DNA of 64,000 nucleotides from Pseudomonas migulae. Its GTDB lineage: Bacteria; Pseudomonadota; Gammaproteobacteria; Pseudomonadales; Pseudomonadaceae. The stretch is from contig NZ_JALJWR010000001.1 in assembly GCF_024169315.1 (NCBI RefSeq), positions 4,328,501 through 4,392,500 of the forward strand. The letters are read 5' to 3'. The notes under the pieces are model-generated. The model saw only the letters and a list, made by a program, of their open reading frames with translations, made no database searches and was not told the DNA's origin. Below, piece by piece: positions 8,998-17,057 of this stretch (positions within the stretch are counted from its first letter, which is position 1; each line of letters begins with the position of its first letter). Position numbers and translations under genes: made by a program.

Positions 8998-9845
8998 GCG
9001 GGCGTCAACGAGGCATCGCGCTGATCAGTGTGTTGCTGGTGATGAGCCTGGCGTTGTTGATTACCAGTGGCATGCTGCGCAGTCATCGGCTGTCGTTGCA
9101 AAGCAGCGGGCAAGCGGTGCATCACATTCACTTGCGGCAACTCGCGGGTGCCGGGGAAACCTGGGCGCTTTTGCAGCTACAGGACGCCGCACGTGCTTCG
9201 CAAAAAACCGTCGATCTGACCCAGGACTGGGCGCGGATGACCCCCGACTTCGATACTGAGGGCGCACAACTGCGCGTCGATATCGAAGACCTCGCCGGGC
9301 GATTCAATCTCAATTCATTGTTGACCCAGGGGCAGGTAGATCAGGTCACCCTTGATCGTTGGGAGCGCTTGCTCGAGCTGCTCGATCTTGCGCCGCTGCC
9401 ATTGAGTCAGGTCGGCGCGTTACAGGAACTGAGCCAGTTGCGCCTGCTTCCCGGTGTCGACGGCCAGCTGTTGCGTCAACTGGAACCCTGGGTCGCGGTG
9501 CTTCCCGCAGACGCCGCGCTGAACATCAACACTGCGCCGGCGCTGGTATTGAGGATGCTCGATGGCGTGGAGGCGACGACAGCTGACGCGTTGCTCCGTC
9601 AGCGGTCGGCGACTGCATGGGCGAGTGTTCAGGCCTTCACTCAAGACCCGCTGCTCTCCGGCGCAGGCGTGAGCAGTCATGGGCTGGGAACCGGCAGCCG
9701 CTGGTTCCGGATCACGGTGCAGGTCATTCAGGGCCAAAGCCGATTGCGGCTCGCCACGGATGTCGAGCGAGACCCCGAGACGCACCAATTCAAGATCCTG
9801 CAACGACGTCTTCTTCCTTCGAGTACCCATGAGATGCCGCGATGA
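8994..9845 (+). CDS. gspK: Minor pseudopilin GspK
   Basis: Largest minor pseudopilin, capping the pseudopilus tip. The 283-residue protein has a 7-residue leader ending RG before IALISVLLVMSLALL; the usual Glu5 is absent, which is normal for GspK. The insert domain includes DIEDLAGRFNLNSL and the helix-hairpin-like LNINTAPALVLRML. Start codon overlaps the gspJ stop (ATGA). Confidence 0.92.
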   Translation: MSGRQRGIALISVLLVMSLALLITSGMLRSHRLSLQSSGQAVHHIHLRQLAGAGETWALLQLQDAARASQKTVDLTQDWARMTPDFDTEGAQLRVDIEDLAGRFNLNSLLTQGQVDQVTLDRWERLLELLDLAPLPLSQVGALQELSQLRLLPGVDGQLLRQLEPWVAVLPADAALNINTAPALVLRMLDGVEATTADALLRQRSATAWASVQAFTQDPLLSGAGVSSHGLGTGSRWFRITVQVIQGQSRLRLATDVERDPETHQFKILQRRLLPSSTHEMPR

Positions 9846-10948
9846 ACACCTGGCTTTACCTGACCGCCGAGGGCCTGGCCGAACCGTCGATCGACTGGCC
9901 ATGCTGCCTGTGGTCTTCGACCGGCCAACGCCAGCTTATGCCAATGAGTCAAGCCGCGCAGGCACTGAACGGGCAAGCGGTCGATCTGCTGTTGCCCATG
10001 GAATTATGCAGTTGGGTCCGCAGCGAACCGTGGCCTTCCAGGCGTCGGCCCGGCGTACAAGCCATCGCGTTTGCCGTCGAAGATCAACTGAGTGATGCGC
10101 TGGAGAAATTGCACCTGGGCATTGGTGCTCGCGACCGGGAAGGGCGTTATCCGGTCATGGTGATCGGTCGAGAGCGAATTGCCGCAGTGCTTGCGCTGCT
10201 GGCCGAAACGGGTGTTGGCGTCCGTTCTGTCTTTGTCGATGCGGACGTGTTGCCCGGGGCTCAGGCGATCGTCGTACGGTGGTTCGATCGATGGTTGCTC
10301 GGCGGCGGAATGCCGGCTCGCGTGGCGGTGTCGGATGAGGGGCTGGCCTCGCTCAGAGCGGCCTTGCCCCTGGATATCCAGTGGATCGATGAGCGTCACG
10401 ACGCGGTCGATGTCGACCAGTGCCTGACCTTTCGCCACTCCCGGGCCATCAACCTTATGCAAGGAACATTCGCCCCGCGCGGCAAACGTCTGCCCTGGCA
10501 TGTCGGAGGGTTGGCGTTACTGATGTTGTTGCTGCTGACCTGGGGCGCCAGTGCTGCGCGAATCCATTTTATCGAGGGCGAAACCCGTCGGCTGTACAGC
10601 CAGAACGAGCAGCGCTTCAAGGCGCTTTACCCGGACCAGAGCCGCATCGTGGACCTGGCGACGCAACTCAAGGTGCTGCAGAGCCAGACCGCCGAACCGG
10701 AGAAGACACGTATCACCGGTTTGGTGGATCTGGTCGAGCAGGTGATCGGGGCGAGTCATGTTGAGGTCAGGCGTATGGAGTTTCGTGCAGGCGATGGCTG
10801 GAAAGTCCAGTTGACCGCCAACAGCTTTGCCGAGCTTGAGCAATTGCGTGAACGCGGGCGGCAGCAAGGTGTACCGGTCAGGCTCGACAGTGCGAGCAAA
10901 GAGGGCAATCGCGTGCAGGCGACATTGGTTGTGGAGGACAACACATGA
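9842..10948 (+). CDS. gspL: Type II secretion protein GspL
   Basis: Bitopic inner-membrane protein that recruits GspE through its actin-like cytoplasmic domain. The 368-residue product has a cytoplasmic domain to about residue 218, one transmembrane helix (about 220-240, HVGGLALLMLLLLTWGASAA) and a periplasmic ferredoxin-like domain. It overlaps gspK and gspM by 4 bp each. Sequence is divergent, as usual for GspL, but position and topology are convincing. Confidence 0.9.
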   Translation: MNTWLYLTAEGLAEPSIDWPCCLWSSTGQRQLMPMSQAAQALNGQAVDLLLPMELCSWVRSEPWPSRRRPGVQAIAFAVEDQLSDALEKLHLGIGARDREGRYPVMVIGRERIAAVLALLAETGVGVRSVFVDADVLPGAQAIVVRWFDRWLLGGGMPARVAVSDEGLASLRAALPLDIQWIDERHDAVDVDQCLTFRHSRAINLMQGTFAPRGKRLPWHVGGLALLMLLLLTWGASAARIHFIEGETRRLYSQNEQRFKALYPDQSRIVDLATQLKVLQSQTAEPEKTRITGLVDLVEQVIGASHVEVRRMEFRAGDGWKVQLTANSFAELEQLRERGRQQGVPVRLDSASKEGNRVQATLVVEDNT

Positions 10949-11376
10949 AAATGTTCTGGCAACGTTTGTCTATTCGTGAGCAACGGTTGCTTTTGGCTGT
11001 GGGTGTATTTTTGCTGGTCGTCGCGGGGTTCAGTCTGATCTGGCAACCGAGCCGTCAGCGGCTGGGAGTTGTCGAGCGTCAGTATCAACAGCAATTGGCT
11101 TTGGCGGCGCAGCTGCAACAGGCGCAACCCCGAGGTACTGTTGCGGTTGTCACTGACCAGCCTTTGTCGTTGCGTATCAGCGAAAGCGTGGCGGCGACGG
11201 GGCTCGAAATGCGTCAGATGGATGCTGACAGCGATCTGTTGCGTTTGACCCTCAGTGGTGATGCGAAGGTGTTGCTGCAGTGGCTGGATCGTGTCGAGCG
11301 TGATGGGGCTTTGGTGCAGTCGCTGATGTTGGAGAAGCGTGATGCGCGGCTTGAGGCGAGGGTGGTGTTCAGGTAG
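10945..11376 (+). CDS. gspM: Type II secretion protein GspM
   Basis: Small bitopic inner-membrane protein that dimerises with GspL in the T2SS platform. The 143-residue protein has a cytoplasmic start with REQRLLL, one transmembrane helix (about residues 17-35), a coiled-coil-like stretch (RQYQQQLALAAQLQQAQ) and a ferredoxin-like C-terminal domain. It is the last gene of the operon; no gspN or gspO follows. Confidence 0.9.
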   Translation: MKMFWQRLSIREQRLLLAVGVFLLVVAGFSLIWQPSRQRLGVVERQYQQQLALAAQLQQAQPRGTVAVVTDQPLSLRISESVAATGLEMRQMDADSDLLRLTLSGDAKVLLQWLDRVERDGALVQSLMLEKRDARLEARVVFR

Positions 11377-11392
11377 TTGCGGTTGTTTGGTT

Positions 11393-11539
11393 GGTGTACA
11401 TATCCATTTCTTCGGTAACGGCGGCTATTGGTTCCGCCCTTACGGCGGGTCACTTGGAGAAGCACCAAGTAACCAAGCGCTTTTGCCCCTTTCGTTCGGT
11501 GCCTCGCCTAGGCTCGGCATGCCCTCCTTCCGGTCCTGC
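11393..11539 (+). repeat. Left copy of ~147-bp inverted intergenic repeat
   Basis: This copy runs from GGTGTACATATCC to CGGTCCTGC. A similar sequence in inverse orientation occupies 11939-12084. Shared blocks include the CGGTAACGGCGG and ATTGGTTCCGC segments and CCAAGTAACCAAGCGC; the match weakens toward the inner end but is regained at GGTCCTGC. No protein is supported; short open frames inside are repeat by-products. Confidence 0.75.
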
Positions 11540-11726
11540 TACGTGGGCCCGCCGTCCTCGGCCATCCATGGCCGGGTTGCCCACTGCGCAGAACCTCCAC
11601 TCGGCCTCTCGAGGTGGCGACCACCGCCACAGCACCGCGAGGCGGCCTTCGGGCCGACCTGGGCGTCAAGCGGGCGCGCTTCGCTGACTTGATCGTTCCC
11701 CCCCTCTTGAGCAACCCCCGATTAAA

Positions 11727-11817
11727 TGTGGGAGCGGGCTTGCTCGCGAATGAGGCCGTGTCAGTCGACATCAATGCTGAATGCCAATCCGCATTCGCGA
11801 GCAAGCCGCTCCCACAG
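11727..11817. repeat. REPIN (paired REP palindromes)
   Basis: TGTGGGAGCGGGCTTGCTCG at the left is matched in inverse orientation by a copy ending GCTCCCACA at the right (one base is missing in the right copy). It lies between the two inverted copies at 11393-11539 and 11939-12084. The rest of the 717-bp gene-free block 11377-12093 holds only GC-rich sequence without a supportable gene. Confidence 0.85.
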
Positions 11818-11938
11818 GGGATTTTTGGTGGGCATGAGATTGGTGTTCGCCGCCGATGACTTTGACGGAAAACAGGCCGGCTATCAGGCAGCCTCGCCTT
11901 GGTTTTTGATCTTGATCTGCCCCGTCGGAAGGCCGAGC

Positions 11939-12084
11939 GCAGGACCGGAGCAAGGGAATGGCGAGCCCAGGCGAGCCACCGTACGTCAGGGGCGCTTGGC
12001 GCTTGGTTACTTGGCGCTTTTCCAAGTAACCCGCTGTAAAAGCGGAACCAATAACCGCCGTTACCACAGAAACGGATATGTACC
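11939..12084 (-). repeat. Right copy of ~147-bp inverted intergenic repeat
   Basis: Read on the minus strand it starts GGTACATATCCGTTTCTG and continues with the same ordered blocks as 11393-11539, ending in CGGTCCTGC. The two copies are nearly the same length and face each other, so the transcript of this block could form a very long hairpin. It ends 10 bp from the 3' end of the MFS gene. Confidence 0.75.
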
Positions 12085-12093
12085 CCGTCCAAC

Positions 12094-13416
12094 CTAAACC
12101 GACGCACCCCCCGGCAACAGCGGCAACTTCGCCAGCTTCAACGCAATCAACAACGCCACCACCAGCAACACGCCAATAAACAACCCGATCCCGTTCCACC
12201 CGCCCAAATGCCAGAACACCCCACCCGCCGTGCCGGCAATGCTCGACCCGGCGTAGTAGCTGAACAAATACAGCGACGATGCCTGCCCCTTGGCTTTGGT
12301 GGCGCGGCGGCCGATCCAGCTGCTCGCCACCGAGTGGGCGCCGAAGAAGCCGAAGGTGAAAATCAGCATGCCGATGATCACCATGGGCAGCGGCGTGAAC
12401 ATCGTCAGGGCCAGGCCGGCGAGCATCAGCACGATGGTGGCCCAGAGCACCTGGCGTCGGCCAAGCTTGTCCGCCAATGCACCGATTTTCGCCGAGCTGT
12501 AGATACCCGACAGGTACACCACCGAGAGCAGCCCGACGAAGGCCTGGTCCATGTCATACGGGTCGGCGAGCAAGCGATAACCGATGTAGTTGAACAGCGT
12601 GACAAACGCGCCCATCAGTACAAAGGCTTCGAGAAACAACAACGGCAGGCCAGCATCGCGAAAATGCATGGTGAAGCCGTCGAGCAGGCTGCGCGGGTGC
12701 AGCGAGCGGGCGCGGAAGTTGCGCGATTCGGGAAGGATCTTCCAGAACACCGCCGCCGCGATCAGCGCCAGGCCGCCGATCACCAGCATCGCGGTGTGCC
12801 AGCTGACGAAGTCGATCAACACCCCGGTGATCAAGCGTCCGCTCATCCCGCCGATCGCGTTGCCGCCGATGTACAGGCCCATCGCCAAGCCGATGTGTTG
12901 TGGATGGATCTCTTCGCTCAGGTACGTCATCGCGACCGCCGCCAGGCCGCTCAACGACAAACCGATCAGCGCACGCATCAGCAACACACCGTGCCAGCTC
13001 GGCATCATCGAACTGGCGATGGTGCACAGCGCTGCGGCAAACAGCGCCGCCACCATCACCGGTTTGCGCCCGATACGGTCGGAGATCGGGCCGGTGATCA
13101 GCAAACCAATGGCGAGCATGCCAGTGGCCACTGAAAGAATCAGACTGCTCTGCGCCGCGTTAATGGAATATTCGTGGGACAGCAGCGGCATCATCGGTTG
13201 CACGCAGTAGAGCAGCGCGAAGGTCGCGAAGCCGCCGGAGAACAAGGCCAGCACCGTGCGCATGAACATCGGCGTGCCTTTTTCGATGTAGATTTCCTTG
13301 AGCTCGGCAACGGCATCGTCCAGCGCGGCGGGCGGAACTTCATGGGCGAGTGGGGCGACAGCAGTTTTCACTTCGGACCTCGGGGCAGGCAGCCGGTCAG
13401 GCAATGAAAAAAGCAT
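12094..13416 (-). CDS. MFS transporter, YnfM-like
   Basis: Twelve-helix major facilitator inner-membrane transporter of 440 residues, closest in feel to the YnfM/arabinose-efflux type. After a ~50-residue cytoplasmic start, helix 1 begins near MFMRTVLALFSGGF; the loop between helices 2 and 3 has GPISDRIGRKPVM, and a matching GALADKLGRRQVL occurs in the second half. It is divergent from a LysR regulator 73 bp away, the same arrangement as ynfM/ynfL in enterics, so it is probably controlled by that regulator. Substrate is not predictable from sequence. Confidence 0.85.
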   Translation of the reverse strand: MLFSLPDRLPAPRSEVKTAVAPLAHEVPPAALDDAVAELKEIYIEKGTPMFMRTVLALFSGGFATFALLYCVQPMMPLLSHEYSINAAQSSLILSVATGMLAIGLLITGPISDRIGRKPVMVAALFAAALCTIASSMMPSWHGVLLMRALIGLSLSGLAAVAMTYLSEEIHPQHIGLAMGLYIGGNAIGGMSGRLITGVLIDFVSWHTAMLVIGGLALIAAAVFWKILPESRNFRARSLHPRSLLDGFTMHFRDAGLPLLFLEAFVLMGAFVTLFNYIGYRLLADPYDMDQAFVGLLSVVYLSGIYSSAKIGALADKLGRRQVLWATIVLMLAGLALTMFTPLPMVIIGMLIFTFGFFGAHSVASSWIGRRATKAKGQASSLYLFSYYAGSSIAGTAGGVFWHLGGWNGIGLFIGVLLVVALLIALKLAKLPLLPGGASV

Positions 13417-13489
13417 ATAGCTGCCTAATGATTCAATCCAATATATTGTTCGACCTGTTTAAGATGTTTTACGACCTAATGGAGTTTTC
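13417..13489. promoter_or_regulatory. Shared promoter region of MFS and lysR genes
   Basis: This 73-bp AT-rich divergent region holds both promoters and presumably the LysR operator. AT-rich interrupted dyads are present (ATTCAATCCAATATATTG area), but no single T-N11-A box stands out, so the exact site is not assigned. Confidence 0.5.
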
Positions 13490-14392
13490 ATGGAATTGCG
13501 CCACCTGCGCTACTTCATCGCCGTCGCCGAAGAACTGCATTTCGGCCGTGCCGCTCAGATGCTGGGCATCTCGCAACCGCCGCTGAGTCAGCAGATTCAG
13601 GCGCTGGAGCAGGAGGTCGGCGCGCGGTTGTTCGAGCGAACCAATCGTCGGGTCGAGCTGAGCGAGGCCGGCCGGCTGTTTCTGGAGGAGGCGCGTCTGG
13701 TGCTGGCGCAGGTCGACAAAGCGGCCGATGTGGCGCGAAGGGCGCAGCTGGGTGAGCTGGGTGAATTGAAGATTGGCTTCACTTCGTCGGCACCGTTCAA
13801 CTCGACCATTCCTCAGGCGATTTTTTCGTTTCGCCAGCGTTTCCCAGCGGTGCATTTGAACCTGCGGGAAATGAGCAGCACCCAAGTGGCCGAGGCGCTG
13901 GTGGACGAGTCGATTGAAGTCGGGATCATGCGGCCGTTGGGGTTACCGGACTCGCTCAGCGTGGTGGAGCTGATGCGCGAACCGCTGGTGGCGGTGCTCA
14001 GTTCCAAGCATCCATTGGTGCAGGACAGTGAGGCGGGATTGTTTCTGTGGGCATTGGCCCTCGAACCCTTCGTGTTTTTCCCGCGCAGTTATGGCAGTGG
14101 TTTGTACGCGCAGTTGTTGAGCCTGGCGCGGGACGCCGGTTTCAGCCCGCATTTTGCGCAAGAGGCGGGTGAGGCCATGACGATCATCGGTCTGGTGGCG
14201 GCGGGGTTGGGGGTGTCGGTGTTGCCGGCGTCTTATCAGCGGATGCGGATTGATGGCGTGGTCTATCGGCCGCTGCTCGATCCTGAGGCGGTATCGGCTG
14301 TGTGGCTGGTGCAGCGCAAGGATCAGAAATCGCCGATGGCCAAGGCGTTTGTGGAGTTGTTGACGCGTAAGGTTGAGCCGCTGAAAGCGTGA
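13490..14392 (+). CDS. LysR-family transcriptional regulator
   Basis: A 300-residue LysR-type regulator. The N-terminal winged helix-turn-helix (MELRHLRYFIAVAEELHFGRAAQMLGISQPPLSQQIQALE) covers residues 1-60, and the substrate-binding domain starts near residue 90 (ELKIGFTSSAPF). The HLRYF and FGRAA pattern is typical of the BenM/CatM/YnfL side of the family. It probably controls the divergent MFS gene; the effector is unknown. Confidence 0.9.
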   Translation: MELRHLRYFIAVAEELHFGRAAQMLGISQPPLSQQIQALEQEVGARLFERTNRRVELSEAGRLFLEEARLVLAQVDKAADVARRAQLGELGELKIGFTSSAPFNSTIPQAIFSFRQRFPAVHLNLREMSSTQVAEALVDESIEVGIMRPLGLPDSLSVVELMREPLVAVLSSKHPLVQDSEAGLFLWALALEPFVFFPRSYGSGLYAQLLSLARDAGFSPHFAQEAGEAMTIIGLVAAGLGVSVLPASYQRMRIDGVVYRPLLDPEAVSAVWLVQRKDQKSPMAKAFVELLTRKVEPLKA

Positions 14393-14405
14393 CTGCGTAG
14401 CAGTC

Positions 14406-14499
14406 AATCGCGGGCAAGCCCGCTCCCACAGTTTCTGCGGTGTTAACACAATCTCCAGGACACTACCGAACCCTGTGGGAGCGGGCTTGCCCGCGAAAG
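14406..14499. repeat. REPIN, inverse arrangement
   Basis: The first palindrome reads TCGCGGGCAAGCCCGCTCCC and the second reads GGGAGCGGGCTTGCCCGCGA, so the pair is arranged the opposite way from most copies in the window. It lies after the lysR stop. Confidence 0.85.
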
Positions 14500-14587
14500 C
14501 GTCCGCAAGTTCACCAAAAACGTGTGCAGTTACCGACGCCATAGCGGGACGGGCAATGCCAAACCGACCTGTTTGAGACGGCGCTAT

Positions 14588-14617
14588 TGTGGCGAGGGAG
14601 CTTGCTCCCTCGCCACA
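14588..14617. terminator. Palindrome between convergent lysR and aryl polyene operons
   Basis: TGTGGCGAGGGAGC pairs with GCTCCCTCGCCACA around a 2-nt centre, giving a perfect 14-bp stem. It lies between the convergent lysR gene and the last gene of the polyene operon, so it could end both transcripts, but T-runs are lacking; it may be just another REP-family palindrome. Confidence 0.5.
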
Positions 14618-14645
14618 GGTTACTCGCTGGCGTGCATTGCTTCGA

Positions 14646-15872
14646 TTACGACCAACGCTTGAAAATCAGCGAAGTATTAACCCCACCAAACGCAAAATTA
14701 TTGTTCATCACATACTGATTACTCATCTGCCGAAACTCACCGCGCAGGTAATCAAGCTTGCCGCAATGCGGATCAACCTCATCAAGATTGAAGGTGTGCG
14801 CGTACAGGTCGCTGTTCATCATTTCGATGCTGAACCAGGACTCCAGTGCACCGCACGCACCAAGGGTGTGGCCGAGAAAACTCTTCTGCGAACTGATCGG
14901 CATGTGTTCGCCAAACAAACTGCTGGTCGCCAGTGTTTCGGCGATGTCGCCCTGTTCGGTCGCCGTGCCGTGACCATTGACGTAGCCAATGTCCGACGGC
15001 TGCAACCCGGCGTCTTCCAACGCCAGTTCCATGGCCCGGCGCATGGTGGCTTGTTCCGGACGCGTGGTGTGCTGGCCGTCGGCGTTGCTGCCGAAACCGA
15101 CCAGTTCAGCGTGAATATGCGCGCCGCGAGCCAGCGCGTGTTCCAGCTCTTCAAGCACCAGCATGCCGCCGCCTTCACCGATCACCAGCCCATCGCGACC
15201 GCTGTCGTAGGGGCGTGGGGACGTCTGCGGCGCGTCGTTTTTCAGGCTGGTGGCGTATAGCGCGTCGAAGACCATGGCTTCGGTGGGGCACAGCTCTTCG
15301 GCGCCGCCGGCAAGCATCAAGGGCAGACGGCCGAACTTGATCGATTCGTAGGCATAACCGATGCCCTGACTGCCGCTGGTGCAGGCGCTGGAGGTCGGGA
15401 TCAGCCGGCCGGTGAGGCCGAAGAAGATGCTGATGTTCGCCGCCGTGGTGTGCGGCATCATGCGCACGTAGGAGTTGGCGTTCAGGCCTTCGGCCACGGA
15501 GTTGAGCAGCATGTTGCCAAACGCCTTGATCTCGTCGGTGCTGCCCGTGGAGGAACCGCAGGCGACACCCATGCGGCCGTCCTTGATCGACTCGTCACCG
15601 AGCAAACCCGCATCGGCCAAGGCCTGCTCCGCCGCGCCGACGGCCAGGCGCGAAACCCGGCCCATGCTGCGCAGTTGCTTGCGGGTCCAGTGGCTCGGCA
15701 CCTTGAAGTCATCGATGGGCCCGGCCAGGCGCGTGTTGAGTTCGGTAAAGCGATCCCACTCGTCCATCCGGCGGATGCCGCTGCGGTTGGCCGCGAAGTT
15801 GGCGGCGATGGTTTTCCAGTCGCTGCCCAATGAGGTGATGCCGGCCATGCCGGTGACGACGACGCGCTTCAT
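14646..15872 (-). CDS. apeR: Beta-ketoacyl-ACP synthase of aryl polyene cluster (ApeR-like)
   Basis: FabF-type condensing enzyme, 408 residues, predicted to extend or initiate the aryl polyene chain. The full Cys-His-His triad is present: Cys164 in SSACTSGSQG, His301 in NGHGTATEQGD and His335 in FLGHTLGACG. Start at 15872 (MKRVVVTGMAGITSLG) overlaps the stop of the upstream reductase gene (ATGA). It is the last gene of the operon, in the same KS-DH-KR-KS order known for apeO-P-Q-R. Confidence 0.88.
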   Translation of the reverse strand: MKRVVVTGMAGITSLGSDWKTIAANFAANRSGIRRMDEWDRFTELNTRLAGPIDDFKVPSHWTRKQLRSMGRVSRLAVGAAEQALADAGLLGDESIKDGRMGVACGSSTGSTDEIKAFGNMLLNSVAEGLNANSYVRMMPHTTAANISIFFGLTGRLIPTSSACTSGSQGIGYAYESIKFGRLPLMLAGGAEELCPTEAMVFDALYATSLKNDAPQTSPRPYDSGRDGLVIGEGGGMLVLEELEHALARGAHIHAELVGFGSNADGQHTTRPEQATMRRAMELALEDAGLQPSDIGYVNGHGTATEQGDIAETLATSSLFGEHMPISSQKSFLGHTLGACGALESWFSIEMMNSDLYAHTFNLDEVDPHCGKLDYLRGEFRQMSNQYVMNNNFAFGGVNTSLIFKRWS

Positions 15873-16600
15873 CAGCACAGGCCTCCGTTGACGGCCAGAA
15901 CCTGCCGGGTGATGTACGACGCTTCCGCCGACATCAGGAAATTCACCGCGCCGGCCACCTCTTCCGGGGTGCCCATGCGTTGTGCGGGAATCATTTTCAT
16001 CAGTTCTTCCACCGGTACGTTTTCGTCGAGCATGGCTGTGTCGATCAGGCCGGGTGCGACACAGTTGACGGTGATTTTGCGCTTGCCCAGTTCGATCGCC
16101 AACGCCTTCGCCGCACCGATCAAACCGGCCTTGGAGGCGCTGTAATTGACCTGTCCGCGATTGCCGATCAACCCCGAAACCGAAGTGATACAGACAATTC
16201 GCCCGGCTGCGCGGCGACGGATCATCGGCATCATTACCGGGTGCAGCACGTTGTAGAAACCGTCGAGGTTGGTGCGCATCACCACATCCCAATCATCCTC
16301 GCTCAGCGCAGGAAAAGCACCGTCGCGGGTGAGGCCGGCGTTCAGCACCACGCCGTAATAGGCGCCGTGGCTTTCCACGTCGGCTTCGAGAATGGCCTTG
16401 CAACTGGCGCGGTCGGACACATCGAATTGCAGGATGCGCGCGGTGCGGCCCAAGGCTTCGACCTCGACCTTCACGGCCTCTGCCTCCGCAAGCCCGCTGC
16501 GGCAGTGCAGCACGATGTCATGCCCGGCCTGGGCCAGACGCAACGCAATAGCGCGGCCGATGCCACGGCTGGAACCGGTGACCAGTACGGATTCAGTCAT
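15872..16600 (-). CDS. apeQ: 3-oxoacyl-ACP reductase (FabG-type, ApeQ-like)
   Basis: Short-chain dehydrogenase expected to reduce the 3-keto group with NADPH during polyene chain growth. The 242-residue protein has the nucleotide motif TGSSRGIGRA near the N-terminus, the LNAG segment, and the Ser-Tyr-Lys catalytic set in ITSVSG...VNYSASKAG. The ATG at 16600 is preferred over 16621 because AAGGAG lies 6 nt before it. It overlaps the dehydratase gene upstream by 8 bp. Confidence 0.88.
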   Translation of the reverse strand: MTESVLVTGSSRGIGRAIALRLAQAGHDIVLHCRSGLAEAEAVKVEVEALGRTARILQFDVSDRASCKAILEADVESHGAYYGVVLNAGLTRDGAFPALSEDDWDVVMRTNLDGFYNVLHPVMMPMIRRRAAGRIVCITSVSGLIGNRGQVNYSASKAGLIGAAKALAIELGKRKITVNCVAPGLIDTAMLDENVPVEELMKMIPAQRMGTPEEVAGAVNFLMSAEASYITRQVLAVNGGLC

Positions 16601-17057
16601 GGCTGGCTCCTTGGGATTCATGAAGGTATTGAGCGGCCTGAGGCGGGCGGAACACGTTCAGACGAGCGGTAGCGTGAATGCCGGGGGCGTTGATGTGGCA
16701 TTCGAACACGCCCATGCCGTTGTCGTCTTCCAGCGAACGCAGCCCGTGGATGGTCAGCTCGGTGCCGACGGGAAAATGTTCGACATTGCATTCAAATTTA
16801 CGGGTGCCGAGCAGGAAGCCCAGCTCAACCGCATCACCCCGCTGGCGCGCATGGCAACCGGCGAAGGCGGCCACGCTCTGCGCCATCAATTCGATGCCGA
16901 CCCACGCCGGCAGGCTGCCATCGGGCCGGTTGAACAGGCCATCGGGCTTGACGGTGAGGCGGGTGTGAATCTGCTCGTCATCGAACGCCAGGATCTGATC
17001 GATCAGGATCATGTCGCCAGCGTGCGGCAGCAGTTCGGCGAGCGGCCAGTCAATCAT
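16593..17057 (-). CDS. apeP: Hotdog-fold 3-hydroxyacyl-ACP dehydratase (ApeP-like)
   Basis: A 154-residue hotdog protein of the FabA/FabZ superfamily, predicted to dehydrate the 3-hydroxyacyl-ACP so double bonds are kept in the polyene. The motifs LLPHAGDMILID near the start and VGIELMAQSVAAFAG hold the likely catalytic His and Glu. It overlaps the upstream KS stop by 4 bp. Confidence 0.85.
   Translation of the reverse strand: MIDWPLAELLPHAGDMILIDQILAFDDEQIHTRLTVKPDGLFNRPDGSLPAWVGIELMAQSVAAFAGCHARQRGDAVELGFLLGTRKFECNVEHFPVGTELTIHGLRSLEDDNGMGVFECHINAPGIHATARLNVFRPPQAAQYLHESQGASHD

Noticed and set aside
11614..12097. Short open frames in the repeat block after gspM
   Set aside because: They consist of the facing repeats and REPIN sequence, have no ribosome-binding sites and no recognisable protein.
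14589..15260. Plus-strand open frames opposite the polyene genes (also 12208-13134, 25404-26978, 39505-41151)
   Set aside because: All lie antisense to well-supported genes, lack ribosome-binding sites and have low-complexity composition.
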